Position numbers and translations under genes: made by a program
Notes under the pieces: generated by a model
Database searches by the model: none
What the model saw: the letters and a program-made list of their open reading frames with translations, nothing else
What the model was told of the DNA's origin: nothing
In this document: positions 8,355 to 16,731 of the stretch, piece after piece
Layout of the letters: every line of letters begins with the position of its first letter
How positions within the stretch are numbered: the stretch's first letter is position 1
Source of the DNA: Streptomyces sp. B21-083
GTDB lineage: Bacteria > Actinomycetota > Actinomycetes > Streptomycetales > Streptomycetaceae
Direction of reading: 5' to 3'
Assembly (NCBI RefSeq): GCF_036898825.1
Contig: NZ_JARUND010000002.1
Location: 4,650,001-4,714,000 of the forward strand
DNA: 64,000 bases

Positions 8355-9199
8355 GCCCCCGGCGCCGGTACGGCAGACCGCGCCGCACCGGCGAGTACCT
8401 CACGCTGGGCGTTCTCGCACTCCTCCACGTCCTGCCCGTGCTGTACCTGGTCATCGGCAGTTTCAAGCCCTCGGACGAGGTGCTGAACGGGCTGTCGGGC
8501 TTCGTACCCACCCACTTGACGCTGCGCAACTACGAGGGGGTGTTCGAGAGTCTTTCCTCCCCGAGCACCGGCTACTTCTGGCAGTTCATGGCCGTGTCGC
8601 TCACCGTGGCGGCCACGGTGGTCGTGGGCGGGCTGCTGGTCAACTCGATGGCCGGGTACGCGCTGTCCCGGCTGCGCTGGCGAGGACGCGACGGCGTGTT
8701 CCTCCTCGTGCTGCTGCTGATGCTGGTGCCGTTCGAGTCGGTGGCGGTGCCGCTGTTCTACCTGTTCAACGGCGAGCGGAACACCCTGCACATCCTTGCC
8801 CTGCCGTTCGTCGCCAACGCCTTCTCGATCTACCAGTTCCACACGTTCTTCAGCGGGATCCCCCGCAGCATCGAGGAAGCGGCCCGGATCGACGGCGCGG
8901 GGCCGTGGCGCACCTTCCTATCCATCGTCATCCCGATGTCCAAACCCGTCTTCGCCTCCGTCGCGATCCTGACCTTCCTTGTCCAGTGGGGTTCCTTCCT
9001 CTGGCCGGTGCTCATGATCTCCGCCCCTTCCCTCCGGCCGCTGCCGCTGGAAATGAGCGTCTTCCAGAGCCAGGAGCCACCGGACTGGGGCCGGATCCTG
9101 GCCTTCGGAGTCCTGCTCGTCGCCCCGGTGCTGGTGATGTTCGCGGTCTTCCAGCGCTGGTTCGTGCAAGGCGTGGCGAGTTCCGTCGTCCGATGGTGA
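8351..9199 (+). CDS. Sugar ABC transporter permease (MalG type)
   Basis: 282 residues starting at the GTG that overlaps the stop of the first permease. Six membrane segments and the EAA loop (SIEEAARIDGAGPWRTFLS) are visible, as is the PLFYLF segment typical of MalG-type subunits. No ATP-binding subunit follows; the next gene converges eight bases away. In Streptomyces such importers are usually energised by the shared ATPase MsiK, so a missing ATPase gene is expected rather than a defect. Confidence 0.88.
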   Translation: MSPRRRYGRPRRTGEYLTLGVLALLHVLPVLYLVIGSFKPSDEVLNGLSGFVPTHLTLRNYEGVFESLSSPSTGYFWQFMAVSLTVAATVVVGGLLVNSMAGYALSRLRWRGRDGVFLLVLLLMLVPFESVAVPLFYLFNGERNTLHILALPFVANAFSIYQFHTFFSGIPRSIEEAARIDGAGPWRTFLSIVIPMSKPVFASVAILTFLVQWGSFLWPVLMISAPSLRPLPLEMSVFQSQEPPDWGRILAFGVLLVAPVLVMFAVFQRWFVQGVASSVVRW

Positions 9200-9207
9200 G
9201 CAGGCGA

Positions 9208-11868
9208 TCAGGTCTCGGGGAGGGACTGCTCAGCCCAGATGATCTTGCCGGTCGGTGTCTGGCGGGTCCCCCAGCGATCGGTGAGCTGGGCGACGAGCAG
9301 CAGTCCGCGGCCCCCCTCGTCGAAGATTCGGGCCCGACGCGGATGCGGTGCGGTACTGCTGCCGTCGGCGACCTCGCAGATCAGTGACCGGTTCAGGATC
9401 AGCCGTAGTCGGATGGGGGCCTCGGCGTGCCGGATGGCATTGGTCACCAGCTCGCTGACAACCAGTTCCGTGACGAACGTGAGGTCCTCCAGTCCCCAGC
9501 CGGCCAGCTGGTCGGACGCCCGCTTGCGGGCGTCGGCGACGACGGAGGGGTCCAGGTCCAGCTCCCAGGTGGCGACCCGGTCGTCGCCGAGAGAGTGCGT
9601 ACGCGCGATGAGCAGGGCGACGTCGTCGGTGGGGACGGAGGGGAGCAGTCGTTCGAGAACTGTGTCGCAGGTGCGTTCCAACGGCTGCCTGTGGTTACCG
9701 GACAGGACACGGCACAGTTCGTCGAGGTTGCCGGCCCGGGCGTCGATCAGGCCGTCGGTGTAGAAGGCGAGCAGGCTGCCTTCGGGCACTTCCATCTCGG
9801 TGGCCTCGAAGGGCAGGCCACCGATGCCGAGCCTGGGGCCTGCCGGAAAGTCGAGCAGATCGACGGTGCCGTCGCTCCGGACGAGCGCGGGCACCGGGCC
9901 GCCGGCGCGGGCGAAGGTGCAGTGGCGGGATATCGGGTCGTACACCGCGTAGAGGCAAGTGGCGGCCATTTCGCCGACGGCTTCCGGAAGGTCGGCTGTC
10001 TCGGTGATCTCATGGAGAGCGTCCCCCTGGTAGGGGGCTGCTCGCTCGTCGAGGCCCGTCATCTCGTTACGGTCGGCCCCGTCGCCGGGGCCCCGCTCGT
10101 CGAGGCCGGCCCGCGCTTCACCGCCGGCCGTCCGGTCGGGGGTGGCCGTCTTCGCGCGGTCGTCGTCCTTCGTGCTGATGCCCTCGGCGGCCAGGCGGAT
10201 GACCAGGTCGTCCAGCTGGGTGAGGAGCTCGTCGGGGGCCTGATCGACATCGGCGAGGGTCCGCACCGCGATACGCAGCCGTCCCATGGCCGCCGACGCG
10301 TGGATACCGTGGCCGACGACATCGCCGACCACCAGGGCGACCCGGGCGCCGGACAGCGGAATCACGTCGAACCAGTCGCCGCCCATGCCGGCCTGGGAGC
10401 TGCCGGGAAGGTAGCGGGTGGCGACCTCCACGGCCTCCAGCTGCGGCAGCTGCCTCGGGAGGAGGCTGCGCTGCAGGGTGAGGACGGTGGAGCGCTCGCG
10501 GGTGTAGCGGCGGGCGTTGTCGACGCAGACAGCTGCCCTGGCCACCATTTCACCGGCCAGCACCAGGTCGTCCGACGTGAAGGGCTCGGGGCGCCGACGC
10601 GCGAAGACCGCTACGCCGAGAGTGGTGCCGCGGGCACGCACCGGTATCGCCATCACTTCGCGGATCCCGTAGTCGCGTACCCGGGCGGCCCTGGCCGGGT
10701 GCCCCCGGGCCCACCGGTCGAAGTCGTCGTCGCCTCGCCCACTCAGGACGGGTCGGCCCGAGACCAGGCAGCGGGCGGGCGGCGCGAAGTCCGGGTAGGT
10801 GTCCAACGCTCCCAGCACGACCGCGGCCTCGGGTGCGCCCTCGGTCATGGACCGGTGCGCGACCCGGCGCAGAGCCACTGTCCCGTCGACCGGGCCCGTA
10901 GGCGGCTCGCCGCCGTGCAGCACGGAATCGAGCAGATCGACACTGACGAAGTCTGCGACCCGGGGAACGGCCACCTCGGTCAGTTCGTCCGCCGTACGCG
11001 TCACGTCCAGCGTGGTACCGATCCGGGCGCTCGCCTCGTTGAGGACGGCGAGCCGCTGCCGCGCCACGAACTGCTCGGTGATGTCGCATCCCGCGGTGAA
11101 CACTCCGCGCACCGTGCCGGTCCGATCTGTCACGGGCGACATGGTGACGGCCCACCAGGTCGGTTCCCGGGAATGAGACGTCGGAGCGGAGACCTCGTAA
11201 CGGATCCCCTGGCCCGTCCGGGCCACTCCGCGCATCGTCTCAGTCACGTGTTCGGAGAAGGCGGAGGCGGAAAGGATGCCCTGCGCCCGGGCATCCCCGT
11301 ACAGGTCCTCGATGACCTGTCCGAGCACCGTGTCGTCCTCCGCGAGGCCGAGCAGGCCGCGTGCCGCGGCGTTCATCCGCAGGATCCGCCCGTCGACGTC
11401 GTAGATCGCCAAGGTGAGCGGGGACAGCGCGAAAGCCCAATCCAGCAGGCGCGGATCGCCGTACGTGCTCAGCTGGGGATCGTCGTACGTGGCCGGCTGA
11501 GGGCCGTCGGCTGCGCTCTTGGCCGAGCGGGTGTGGACCAGAAACCACTGGGGCTGTCCGTCGGCGTCCGGCACCGACCATGCCCGCAGGTCCGCTTCCA
11601 GTCGGCGGCCGTCCCCGTGCCGCAGTGCCACCCTGCCGCTCCAGCTCCGGGAAACGGCCGCCTGCCGCAGGGCAGCCACGGGCGGGTCCCCGGCCAGCAG
11701 ACGCGCGGCGGGGCGGCCGATCACATCGGAGGGCGCATAACCGAGCAGCTGCCGGGCACCGTCGCTCCACGCCGAGACCGTGCCGTGCGCATCGACGGCG
11801 GCCACGGCGTCCGTCATGTCGCCGAGGCCCTCGCCCCCGGCCTCGGGAGCGTCATAACTCGGATGCAT
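9208..11868 (-). CDS. PAS-PAS-GAF-SpoIIE phosphatase with C-terminal anti-sigma-type kinase domain
   Basis: 886 residues. In order: a PAS domain at about 15-80, a second PAS at 145-260, a GAF at 285-455, a PP2C/SpoIIE phosphatase from about 490 (GGDWFDVIPL, VALVVGDVVGHGIHASAAMG), and a HATPase_c_2 domain from about 745 (VVSELVTNAIRHA and FDEGGRGLLLVAQLTDRWG). Phosphatase and RsbW-like kinase in one chain suggest control of an anti-sigma-factor antagonist in partner switching, with ligand or redox sensing by the PAS/GAF part. The phosphatase is interrupted near residues 575-625 by a charged, low-complexity insert that contains the repeat GLDER twice. No transmembrane segments, so it is cytosolic. 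It converges with the importer operon. Confidence 0.9.
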   Translation of the reverse strand: MHPSYDAPEAGGEGLGDMTDAVAAVDAHGTVSAWSDGARQLLGYAPSDVIGRPAARLLAGDPPVAALRQAAVSRSWSGRVALRHGDGRRLEADLRAWSVPDADGQPQWFLVHTRSAKSAADGPQPATYDDPQLSTYGDPRLLDWAFALSPLTLAIYDVDGRILRMNAAARGLLGLAEDDTVLGQVIEDLYGDARAQGILSASAFSEHVTETMRGVARTGQGIRYEVSAPTSHSREPTWWAVTMSPVTDRTGTVRGVFTAGCDITEQFVARQRLAVLNEASARIGTTLDVTRTADELTEVAVPRVADFVSVDLLDSVLHGGEPPTGPVDGTVALRRVAHRSMTEGAPEAAVVLGALDTYPDFAPPARCLVSGRPVLSGRGDDDFDRWARGHPARAARVRDYGIREVMAIPVRARGTTLGVAVFARRRPEPFTSDDLVLAGEMVARAAVCVDNARRYTRERSTVLTLQRSLLPRQLPQLEAVEVATRYLPGSSQAGMGGDWFDVIPLSGARVALVVGDVVGHGIHASAAMGRLRIAVRTLADVDQAPDELLTQLDDLVIRLAAEGISTKDDDRAKTATPDRTAGGEARAGLDERGPGDGADRNEMTGLDERAAPYQGDALHEITETADLPEAVGEMAATCLYAVYDPISRHCTFARAGGPVPALVRSDGTVDLLDFPAGPRLGIGGLPFEATEMEVPEGSLLAFYTDGLIDARAGNLDELCRVLSGNHRQPLERTCDTVLERLLPSVPTDDVALLIARTHSLGDDRVATWELDLDPSVVADARKRASDQLAGWGLEDLTFVTELVVSELVTNAIRHAEAPIRLRLILNRSLICEVADGSSTAPHPRRARIFDEGGRGLLLVAQLTDRWGTRQTPTGKIIWAEQSLPET

Positions 11869-12038
11869 GGCAACTCACCTCGCCGCCGGGTATGGGAGAC
11901 GGTTTTCCGCACGCGGAACCGGTCATCTCGGGCACCGCCCTTTCCAGCGTAGGTCGCAGGAGGGAAGCACGACGGGTCCGGCCCGTGACGTCGTCCGCCG
12001 CCCCCGGCGGGCGGCTGGACGACGTCGCGGCCCAGGAC

Positions 12039-12962
12039 TCACCCTTCGCCCTCATTCCCCTCGACCACGGAGGGCGGGAGGGCGACGGTCAGAGCGGCGC
12101 CGAGCGCCGGCGCCCAGACGCCGAGCGACGCGGGCAGGAGGTCCGGCTCGAAGGTGCAGTTCGGACGTTCGGCGAGCTTGGCCCTGATCGCGTCCACCAT
12201 CCAGGGCAGCGCGGCGGACGCGATGTCGCCGCCCACCACCGCCGCCTGGGTGGGAAAGGCGGCGGCCAGGCTGTTCAGAACGATGCCCACAGCACGCCCG
12301 CTTTCGGTGAGCACGTCCACGGCGGTACGGTCGCCGTCCTCGGCGGCCTCGGTCACCGCGGCCACCCCGGACGGGCTCCAGGTGGAGCGAGCCCGGAACC
12401 GGCGGACGATGGCCTGGCCGCTGGCGAAGGTCTCCAGGCATCCCCGGCCACCGCAGCCCGGGCAGTGGGCACCGTCGGGCTCCACGGTGATGTGGCCGAA
12501 CTCGCCGACGCGGTCGTCCGCACTCGCCAGGATCCGTCCCTGGAACGCGTAGGCACCGCCCACGCCGCCCCTGTGCAGCATGATGAAAAGTACGTTCTCC
12601 AAACCCTTCGCCGCGCCCAGCACGAGCTCGCCGTGCCCGAACGCCCGCGCGTCGTTGAGAATCTCCGTCGGGCATCCGACCCGGTACGCCAGCTCGTCCC
12701 GCAGCGGGTATCCGGCCCAGGGACCGACAAGGTTCATACTGCCCGCTCCGACGAGTCCGCTCTCGCGGTTCAGATCCCCTGGGACCGCCACCCCGAGCCC
12801 GTCCGCACGGTGTTCCCGGGTCGTCCGAGCCACGGCGTCGATGGCGTGCAGCAGCCCCGCCCGAGGAGTTCCGGCGCTGCCCTTCGCTTCGACCGAGTCC
12901 CCCACGATCAGCGCCCACCTCAACTCGTCGACACCCATCTCGACGCCGAGCCAGCGCTTCAC
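12039..12962 (-). CDS. ROK family protein (sugar kinase/regulator-like)
   Basis: I place the start at GTG 12962, six bases after GAGGGGAG; this gives 307 residues. A longer frame up to 13070 begins with an Arg/Pro-rich stretch that looks non-coding. ROK signatures are clear: an ATP-binding start WLGVEMGVDELRWALIVGD, the catalytic-region ILNDARAFGHGE (Asn-Asp), and the zinc site EFGHITVEPDG followed by CPGCGGRGCLE. No N-terminal winged helix is present, so it is more like a kinase than an NagC-type repressor. The ATP-binding N-terminal motif lacks the usual DxGGT form, so activity is uncertain. Confidence 0.8.
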   Translation of the reverse strand: MKRWLGVEMGVDELRWALIVGDSVEAKGSAGTPRAGLLHAIDAVARTTREHRADGLGVAVPGDLNRESGLVGAGSMNLVGPWAGYPLRDELAYRVGCPTEILNDARAFGHGELVLGAAKGLENVLFIMLHRGGVGGAYAFQGRILASADDRVGEFGHITVEPDGAHCPGCGGRGCLETFASGQAIVRRFRARSTWSPSGVAAVTEAAEDGDRTAVDVLTESGRAVGIVLNSLAAAFPTQAAVVGGDIASAALPWMVDAIRAKLAERPNCTFEPDLLPASLGVWAPALGAALTVALPPSVVEGNEGEG

Positions 12963-13121
12963 TACGGGCTCCCCTCTTTGCCCACCGGCGCCTCGACGTC
13001 TGCGGACCGGCCGCGGACGGTAAGGCTGTGGCGGCCACCAGTCCCGAATCTTTTTATCATTACCCACCATATGGGTCGATAATCAGACACGCGCCCGAAA
13101 TTCCGGGGAGGGAGGTGACGA

Positions 13122-15239
13122 GTGACCTTCCCACCACATGCCTCCGGCGTACCGGAGGGCGACCCGGGCCACTCTCGCGGCGTGCCGGAACCCGCGGCCC
13201 TCGCGCCGAACACCGTGGTCGTCGTACTGGACGCCACCGGCCGCATCAGACTGTGGAGCCAGTCAGCCCAGGACATGCTGGGCTGGACGGGGAAACGTGT
13301 CCTGGGTCGTCGCTTCGACCACCTCATGGACCCCAAGAGCCTTGACCCGAAAGCACGCTCCGACATCCTCACAGCGCTCCTGAGCTCCGAGTGCTGGAGC
13401 GGCCTCCTGCCCCTGCGGCACCGGGACGACCGGCCCATCCGGGTCCATGTGCGCTCGTCCCGCCTCCTCGATGGAGACGGGAGAGCGTTCGTCCACGCGT
13501 CACTCGCCGAGACGAGCCGGCCGGACCTGGAGGCGGCCGACTCGGCCGCGCTGGAGTCGTTCCTCGAATCGACCCCCCTGGGCGTCGCGATCTTCGACAA
13601 CGACCTGAGGTGCGTCAGGGCCAACCAGGCCCTGGCCCGGCTCGACCACCATCCACTCGTGGACCACCTGGGCCACAGTGTGGACGAGGTGATCGACGAG
13701 CCTGTCGGCCTCTTGCTCCTCGAACTGCAACGCCAGGTGCTGAGAACCGGCCGCTCCATGATCGACATGACCTTGCCAGGACCGGGCGGGGAGGGGTTCT
13801 GTTCCGTATCCTGCAGTCGCCTGGCGGATACGGACCACAGGGTGATCGGCGTCGCCTGCACCATCACGGACGTCACGGAACGGCACCGGACCGCGAGAAA
13901 GAACGAACTCGTCCGCCAGCGTCTCTCGCTGCTCAACGATGTCGGCTCCCGCGTCGCCGACCTGCTCGACATCCCCAGGATCGCCGAGCGACTGGCCGGC
14001 ACATTGGCCCCCGGGTTCAGCGACTACGCGGGGGTCGTCCTGCTCGAATCAGTGGTCACCGACGGTGAACTTCCCCGACATGCGCCCACCCACCGCACCC
14101 CCCTCATCCAGCTGGGCGTCGCCTGGACACAGCACAACCCCACGGTCGATCGCATGCTGCGGGTCGGCCAGTCCGTCAACGTCTCGGAGAACTCGGCCGC
14201 CGACGAGGCGCTGAGCAGCGGCCTCCCACAACTCCTCGACTCCCCCGAGCGGTTGCGGTCCGCCACCTACCCGGGTGACCCCAAAGTCCGGGCCGCGTTG
14301 GAGTTGGGCGTCCACTCGATGATGATGCTGCCGCTGCGCGCGGGAGGCATAGTGCTCGGCCTGCTGGTGGTGCACCGGGCGAACGACAGCCCCCCGTTCG
14401 ACCATGCCGACCTGGGCTTCGCCATGAAGCTGGCCGACCGTGCCAGCACATCGCTGGACAACGCCCGCCTCTATACCCGCGAGCGCGCAGGCGCGCTCAT
14501 GTTGCAGCGCGCGCTCATGCCCCAGCACATCCCCGAACCACCCGGAGTACACATCGCCTTCCGGTACGTCCCCGGCAGCGCCGGCAACGAGGCCGGTGGC
14601 GACTGGTTCGACGTCACACGGCTCGCCGGAGGACGGGTGGCTCTGGTCATCGGTGACGTCACCGGCCACGGTCTGCGCGCTGCTGCCACGATGGGCCTGC
14701 TACGTACCGCGGTACGCACCCTCTCCGTACTCGATCTCCCGCCCGCTCAACTGCTGCAGCACGTCGACGACATCGCCGCCGACCTGACTCATGACCCGGA
14801 TGAGGCACTCATGGCGACGTGCGTCTACGCCGTGTACGACCCCTCGCTAAGGCGCTGCGTCATCGCGAGAGCCGGACATGTTCCGCCGGTGATGATCCAG
14901 CCGGAACCCACTGCTGACGGCAGCCGTAGCGTCCGGTTGCTGGACATGCCGTCCGGGGCCCCGCTCGGCGTCGGCGGTGTGAAGTTCGAGGAAGTGCAGT
15001 TCGACGTGCTCGACGGCTCGGTGCTCGCTCTCTACACCGACGGCCTCATCGAAGCCCGCGGCCAGGACATCAGCGACGGGCTCAAGCGCCTCTGCTCACA
15101 ACTGGCCGAACCTCACGCCTCGCTGGAGGCGGCTTGCGACAGCGTCCTCAGCATCCTCGAACCGGGCGCCGAACAGGACGACGTGGCCCTGCTCCTGGCA
15201 CAGCTTGTCGGGCTACCGGAAACCCCGAGATCTTCCTGA
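13122..15239 (+). CDS. PAS-PAS-GAF-SpoIIE phosphatase
   Basis: 705 residues starting GTG at 13122 after GGAGGGAGGTGACGA. Domain order: PAS near 25-95 (NTVVVVLDATGRIRLWSQSA), a second PAS near 145-250, a GAF near 275-440, and a PP2C/SpoIIE domain from about 470 (GGDWFDVTRLAGGRVALVIG, VTGHGLRAAATMG, LYTDGLIEARG). Unlike the longer homologue at 9208-11868 it ends after the phosphatase and has no ATPase domain or insert. It is probably a cytosolic phosphatase that dephosphorylates an anti-sigma-factor antagonist. It is transcribed away from the ROK gene. Confidence 0.9.
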   Translation: MTFPPHASGVPEGDPGHSRGVPEPAALAPNTVVVVLDATGRIRLWSQSAQDMLGWTGKRVLGRRFDHLMDPKSLDPKARSDILTALLSSECWSGLLPLRHRDDRPIRVHVRSSRLLDGDGRAFVHASLAETSRPDLEAADSAALESFLESTPLGVAIFDNDLRCVRANQALARLDHHPLVDHLGHSVDEVIDEPVGLLLLELQRQVLRTGRSMIDMTLPGPGGEGFCSVSCSRLADTDHRVIGVACTITDVTERHRTARKNELVRQRLSLLNDVGSRVADLLDIPRIAERLAGTLAPGFSDYAGVVLLESVVTDGELPRHAPTHRTPLIQLGVAWTQHNPTVDRMLRVGQSVNVSENSAADEALSSGLPQLLDSPERLRSATYPGDPKVRAALELGVHSMMMLPLRAGGIVLGLLVVHRANDSPPFDHADLGFAMKLADRASTSLDNARLYTRERAGALMLQRALMPQHIPEPPGVHIAFRYVPGSAGNEAGGDWFDVTRLAGGRVALVIGDVTGHGLRAAATMGLLRTAVRTLSVLDLPPAQLLQHVDDIAADLTHDPDEALMATCVYAVYDPSLRRCVIARAGHVPPVMIQPEPTADGSRSVRLLDMPSGAPLGVGGVKFEEVQFDVLDGSVLALYTDGLIEARGQDISDGLKRLCSQLAEPHASLEAACDSVLSILEPGAEQDDVALLLAQLVGLPETPRSS

Positions 15240-15351
15240 ACGCCGCCGGCGTGACGGGTACCCAAGATCAATCTCGCATTCGGCCGCTGCACCGCTCTGT
15301 CCCAAGGCCGGAGAGTCCCGTGGGTTCACGGAAACCGAAGTCTCTTCAGTG

Positions 15352-15402
15352 CGAACCCACGGATCCACCGGTGTGCTTCAGCTCAGAGGATCCGTGGGTT
15401 CG
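15352..15402. terminator. Perfect 15-bp inverted repeat
   Basis: CGAACCCACGGATCC (15352-15366) pairs perfectly with GGATCCGTGGGTTCG (15388-15402), loop 21. It lies downstream of the phosphatase and overlaps the last codons of the convergent minus-strand gene, so it may terminate transcription from both sides. A partial third copy, CGTGGGTTCACGG, lies at 15319-15331. Confidence 0.5.
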
Positions 15403-15887
15403 GGTGTAACACGAGGATGCTGATTGAGCCGAAGAGCTTCCGCCAGAACGTCGGCGTCGACCTGTGCCGATGTCCTGTCGCCGTATTCGAGGATGTCGTA
15501 CTCGTCGTCCAGGTTAGCGAGTTGTTCGACCAAGGGCAGTTCGTGCCCGAAGCGCTGGTGGATCCGAAAGACCAGCTCGCGTGGCGTCAGTTCGCCCGCC
15601 AGCATCCGGGCGGCAAGTGCCCGTGCGGCGGCTTCCTGTCCGGCAACGCTGCCCACTGGGTAGAAGGTGAGGCCCAGTTCGTCGAGTGCTGGGGAAAGGA
15701 GGTCGGGGACGTCGTAATCCGCCTCCGCGCGTGTGCATGCGGCCAGCATCCTCAGGGCGGGACTGTCGAGGCCGGCGAGGAGCGCATCGCAGGCGCCAGT
15801 GACGACATCGGTTGCACGGATCTCGCCCATGTTCCAGAGGGCGGCATGGTCCTGTAGGGCGAGTGCTGCTGCTTCGGTCGACGTCAC
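15378..15887 (-). CDS. Hypothetical protein
   Basis: 169 residues starting ATG, acidic and largely helical, with no signal peptide or membrane segment. The middle part (ARMLAGELTPRELVFRIHQR) and the following acidic segment LANLDDEYDILEYGD resemble small Streptomyces proteins of unknown function. No catalytic motif was recognised. It stands between the SpoIIE phosphatase and the recombinase relics, and its 3' end lies under the perfect inverted repeat. Confidence 0.6.
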   Translation of the reverse strand: MTSTEAAALALQDHAALWNMGEIRATDVVTGACDALLAGLDSPALRMLAACTRAEADYDVPDLLSPALDELGLTFYPVGSVAGQEAAARALAARMLAGELTPRELVFRIHQRFGHELPLVEQLANLDDEYDILEYGDRTSAQVDADVLAEALRLNQHPRVTPEPTDPLS

Positions 15888-15933
15888 TCGCCCATGATTC
15901 CCTTCATGGTGCGTCCCGGTCGAGCCGGTTTCA

Positions 15934-16396
15934 TCAAAGTGGCTGTTCGGCGCTCTGTTCCAGCAGAGCTCGTGCGGAGTCCGCGTAGCGCATGGCGGTC
16001 TTCTCGTCGAGCCCGAACACCTCGGCGAGGTGGAGGGGCTCGGGCCCGTGGGTGAGGGCCTCTTCGAGCTGCCGGTCGACGCGGAGCCGCTCCAGCGTCG
16101 CGTCCTGTCCGCGCAGGGGCGCGCTGATCCAGTGGTTGCTGGCGCGGTTGGTCTTCGTCGCGGTCTGGTTGTTGATCAGCAGGTGGAGGTTGGCCGTGTT
16201 CGGCCACCGGCGTCGCCGGTGTTCCAGCCGGTCCAGCAACAGTTTCAGGGTGAGGTCATCAAGAGGGCGTGCTCGTCCGGCGATCGTCAGCCGACGGTTG
16301 CCGATGTCCACCGGCATGCCGACCGTCAGCCGCACAGGCCAGGCAGCCTGGGCAGGAGCTGGCGGGCTTGACGTAACCCTTCGGGAAGCGTGCCAT
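15934..16396 (-). pseudogene. Recombinase gene with internal deletion
   Basis: On the minus strand an ATG at 16396 opens a frame reading MARFPKGYVKPASSCPGCLA, the N-terminus of a Cys-containing recombinase-like protein. After about 23 codons the frame changes and the sequence continues as a C-terminal part (LTIAGRARPLDDLTLKLLLD, WPNTANLHLLINNQTA, HLAEVFGLDEKTAMRYADSA). This C-terminal block is characteristic of tyrosine-recombinase-like proteins carried by actinobacterial mobile elements. The middle of the gene, including any catalytic core, is missing, and the two ends are out of frame. The start lies four bases after the XRE pseudogene, consistent with a former operon. Confidence 0.65.
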
Positions 16397-16400
16397 CAGT

Positions 16401-16731
16401 TCACTCCGGCGGCAGCGACCGGCCGTCCCGGCGCTTGGGAATCACCGCCGGTGTGGCAGTCCCCGCGCCGACCGCCGCTCGTTCCATCTCCGTCTGCCCC
16501 GGGCGGCTGACCTTCTCCGGCTCGGGGATCAGCAGGTCGCCGATCTCGCAGCCAAGGACGACGCAAATGACGTCCAGGTCCTCCAACTTGAGCGAAACGG
16601 GCTGTCCTGACCACAGGCCGGACATCTTCCCCGCCGAGATCACCAACCCGTGCTCGGCCAGGGTTCCGCTGAAGCTCGGAAGCCTTCCAGACCCCTTTGT
16701 TCGCGGCGGTCAGCCGCAGGTTCCACCGCAT
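16401..16731 (-). pseudogene. XRE-type regulator, frameshifted
   Basis: An ATG at 16731 begins MRWNLRLTAANKGVWKASEL; after LQR the frame shifts and the protein continues as AEHGLVISAGKMSGLWSGQP, then LKLEDLDVICVVLGCEIGDL and LIPEPEKV. This is a complete Cro/CI-type helix-turn-helix protein of the kind paired with actinobacterial integrases. One extra base near 16660 accounts for the break. The start overlaps the 3' end of the integrase gene by 22 bases, the usual arrangement of an integrase-regulator operon. A TTG at 16646 could only give a protein without the first helices. Confidence 0.7.

Noticed and set aside
9427..11952. Plus-strand open frame of 841 codons
   Set aside because: Antisense to the SpoIIE/kinase fusion, which has recognisable domains throughout; the antisense product has none.
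12039..13070. Longer ROK protein starting at ATG 13070
   Set aside because: The extra 36 residues are Arg/Pro-rich with no fold, and GTG 12962 has a far better ribosome site.
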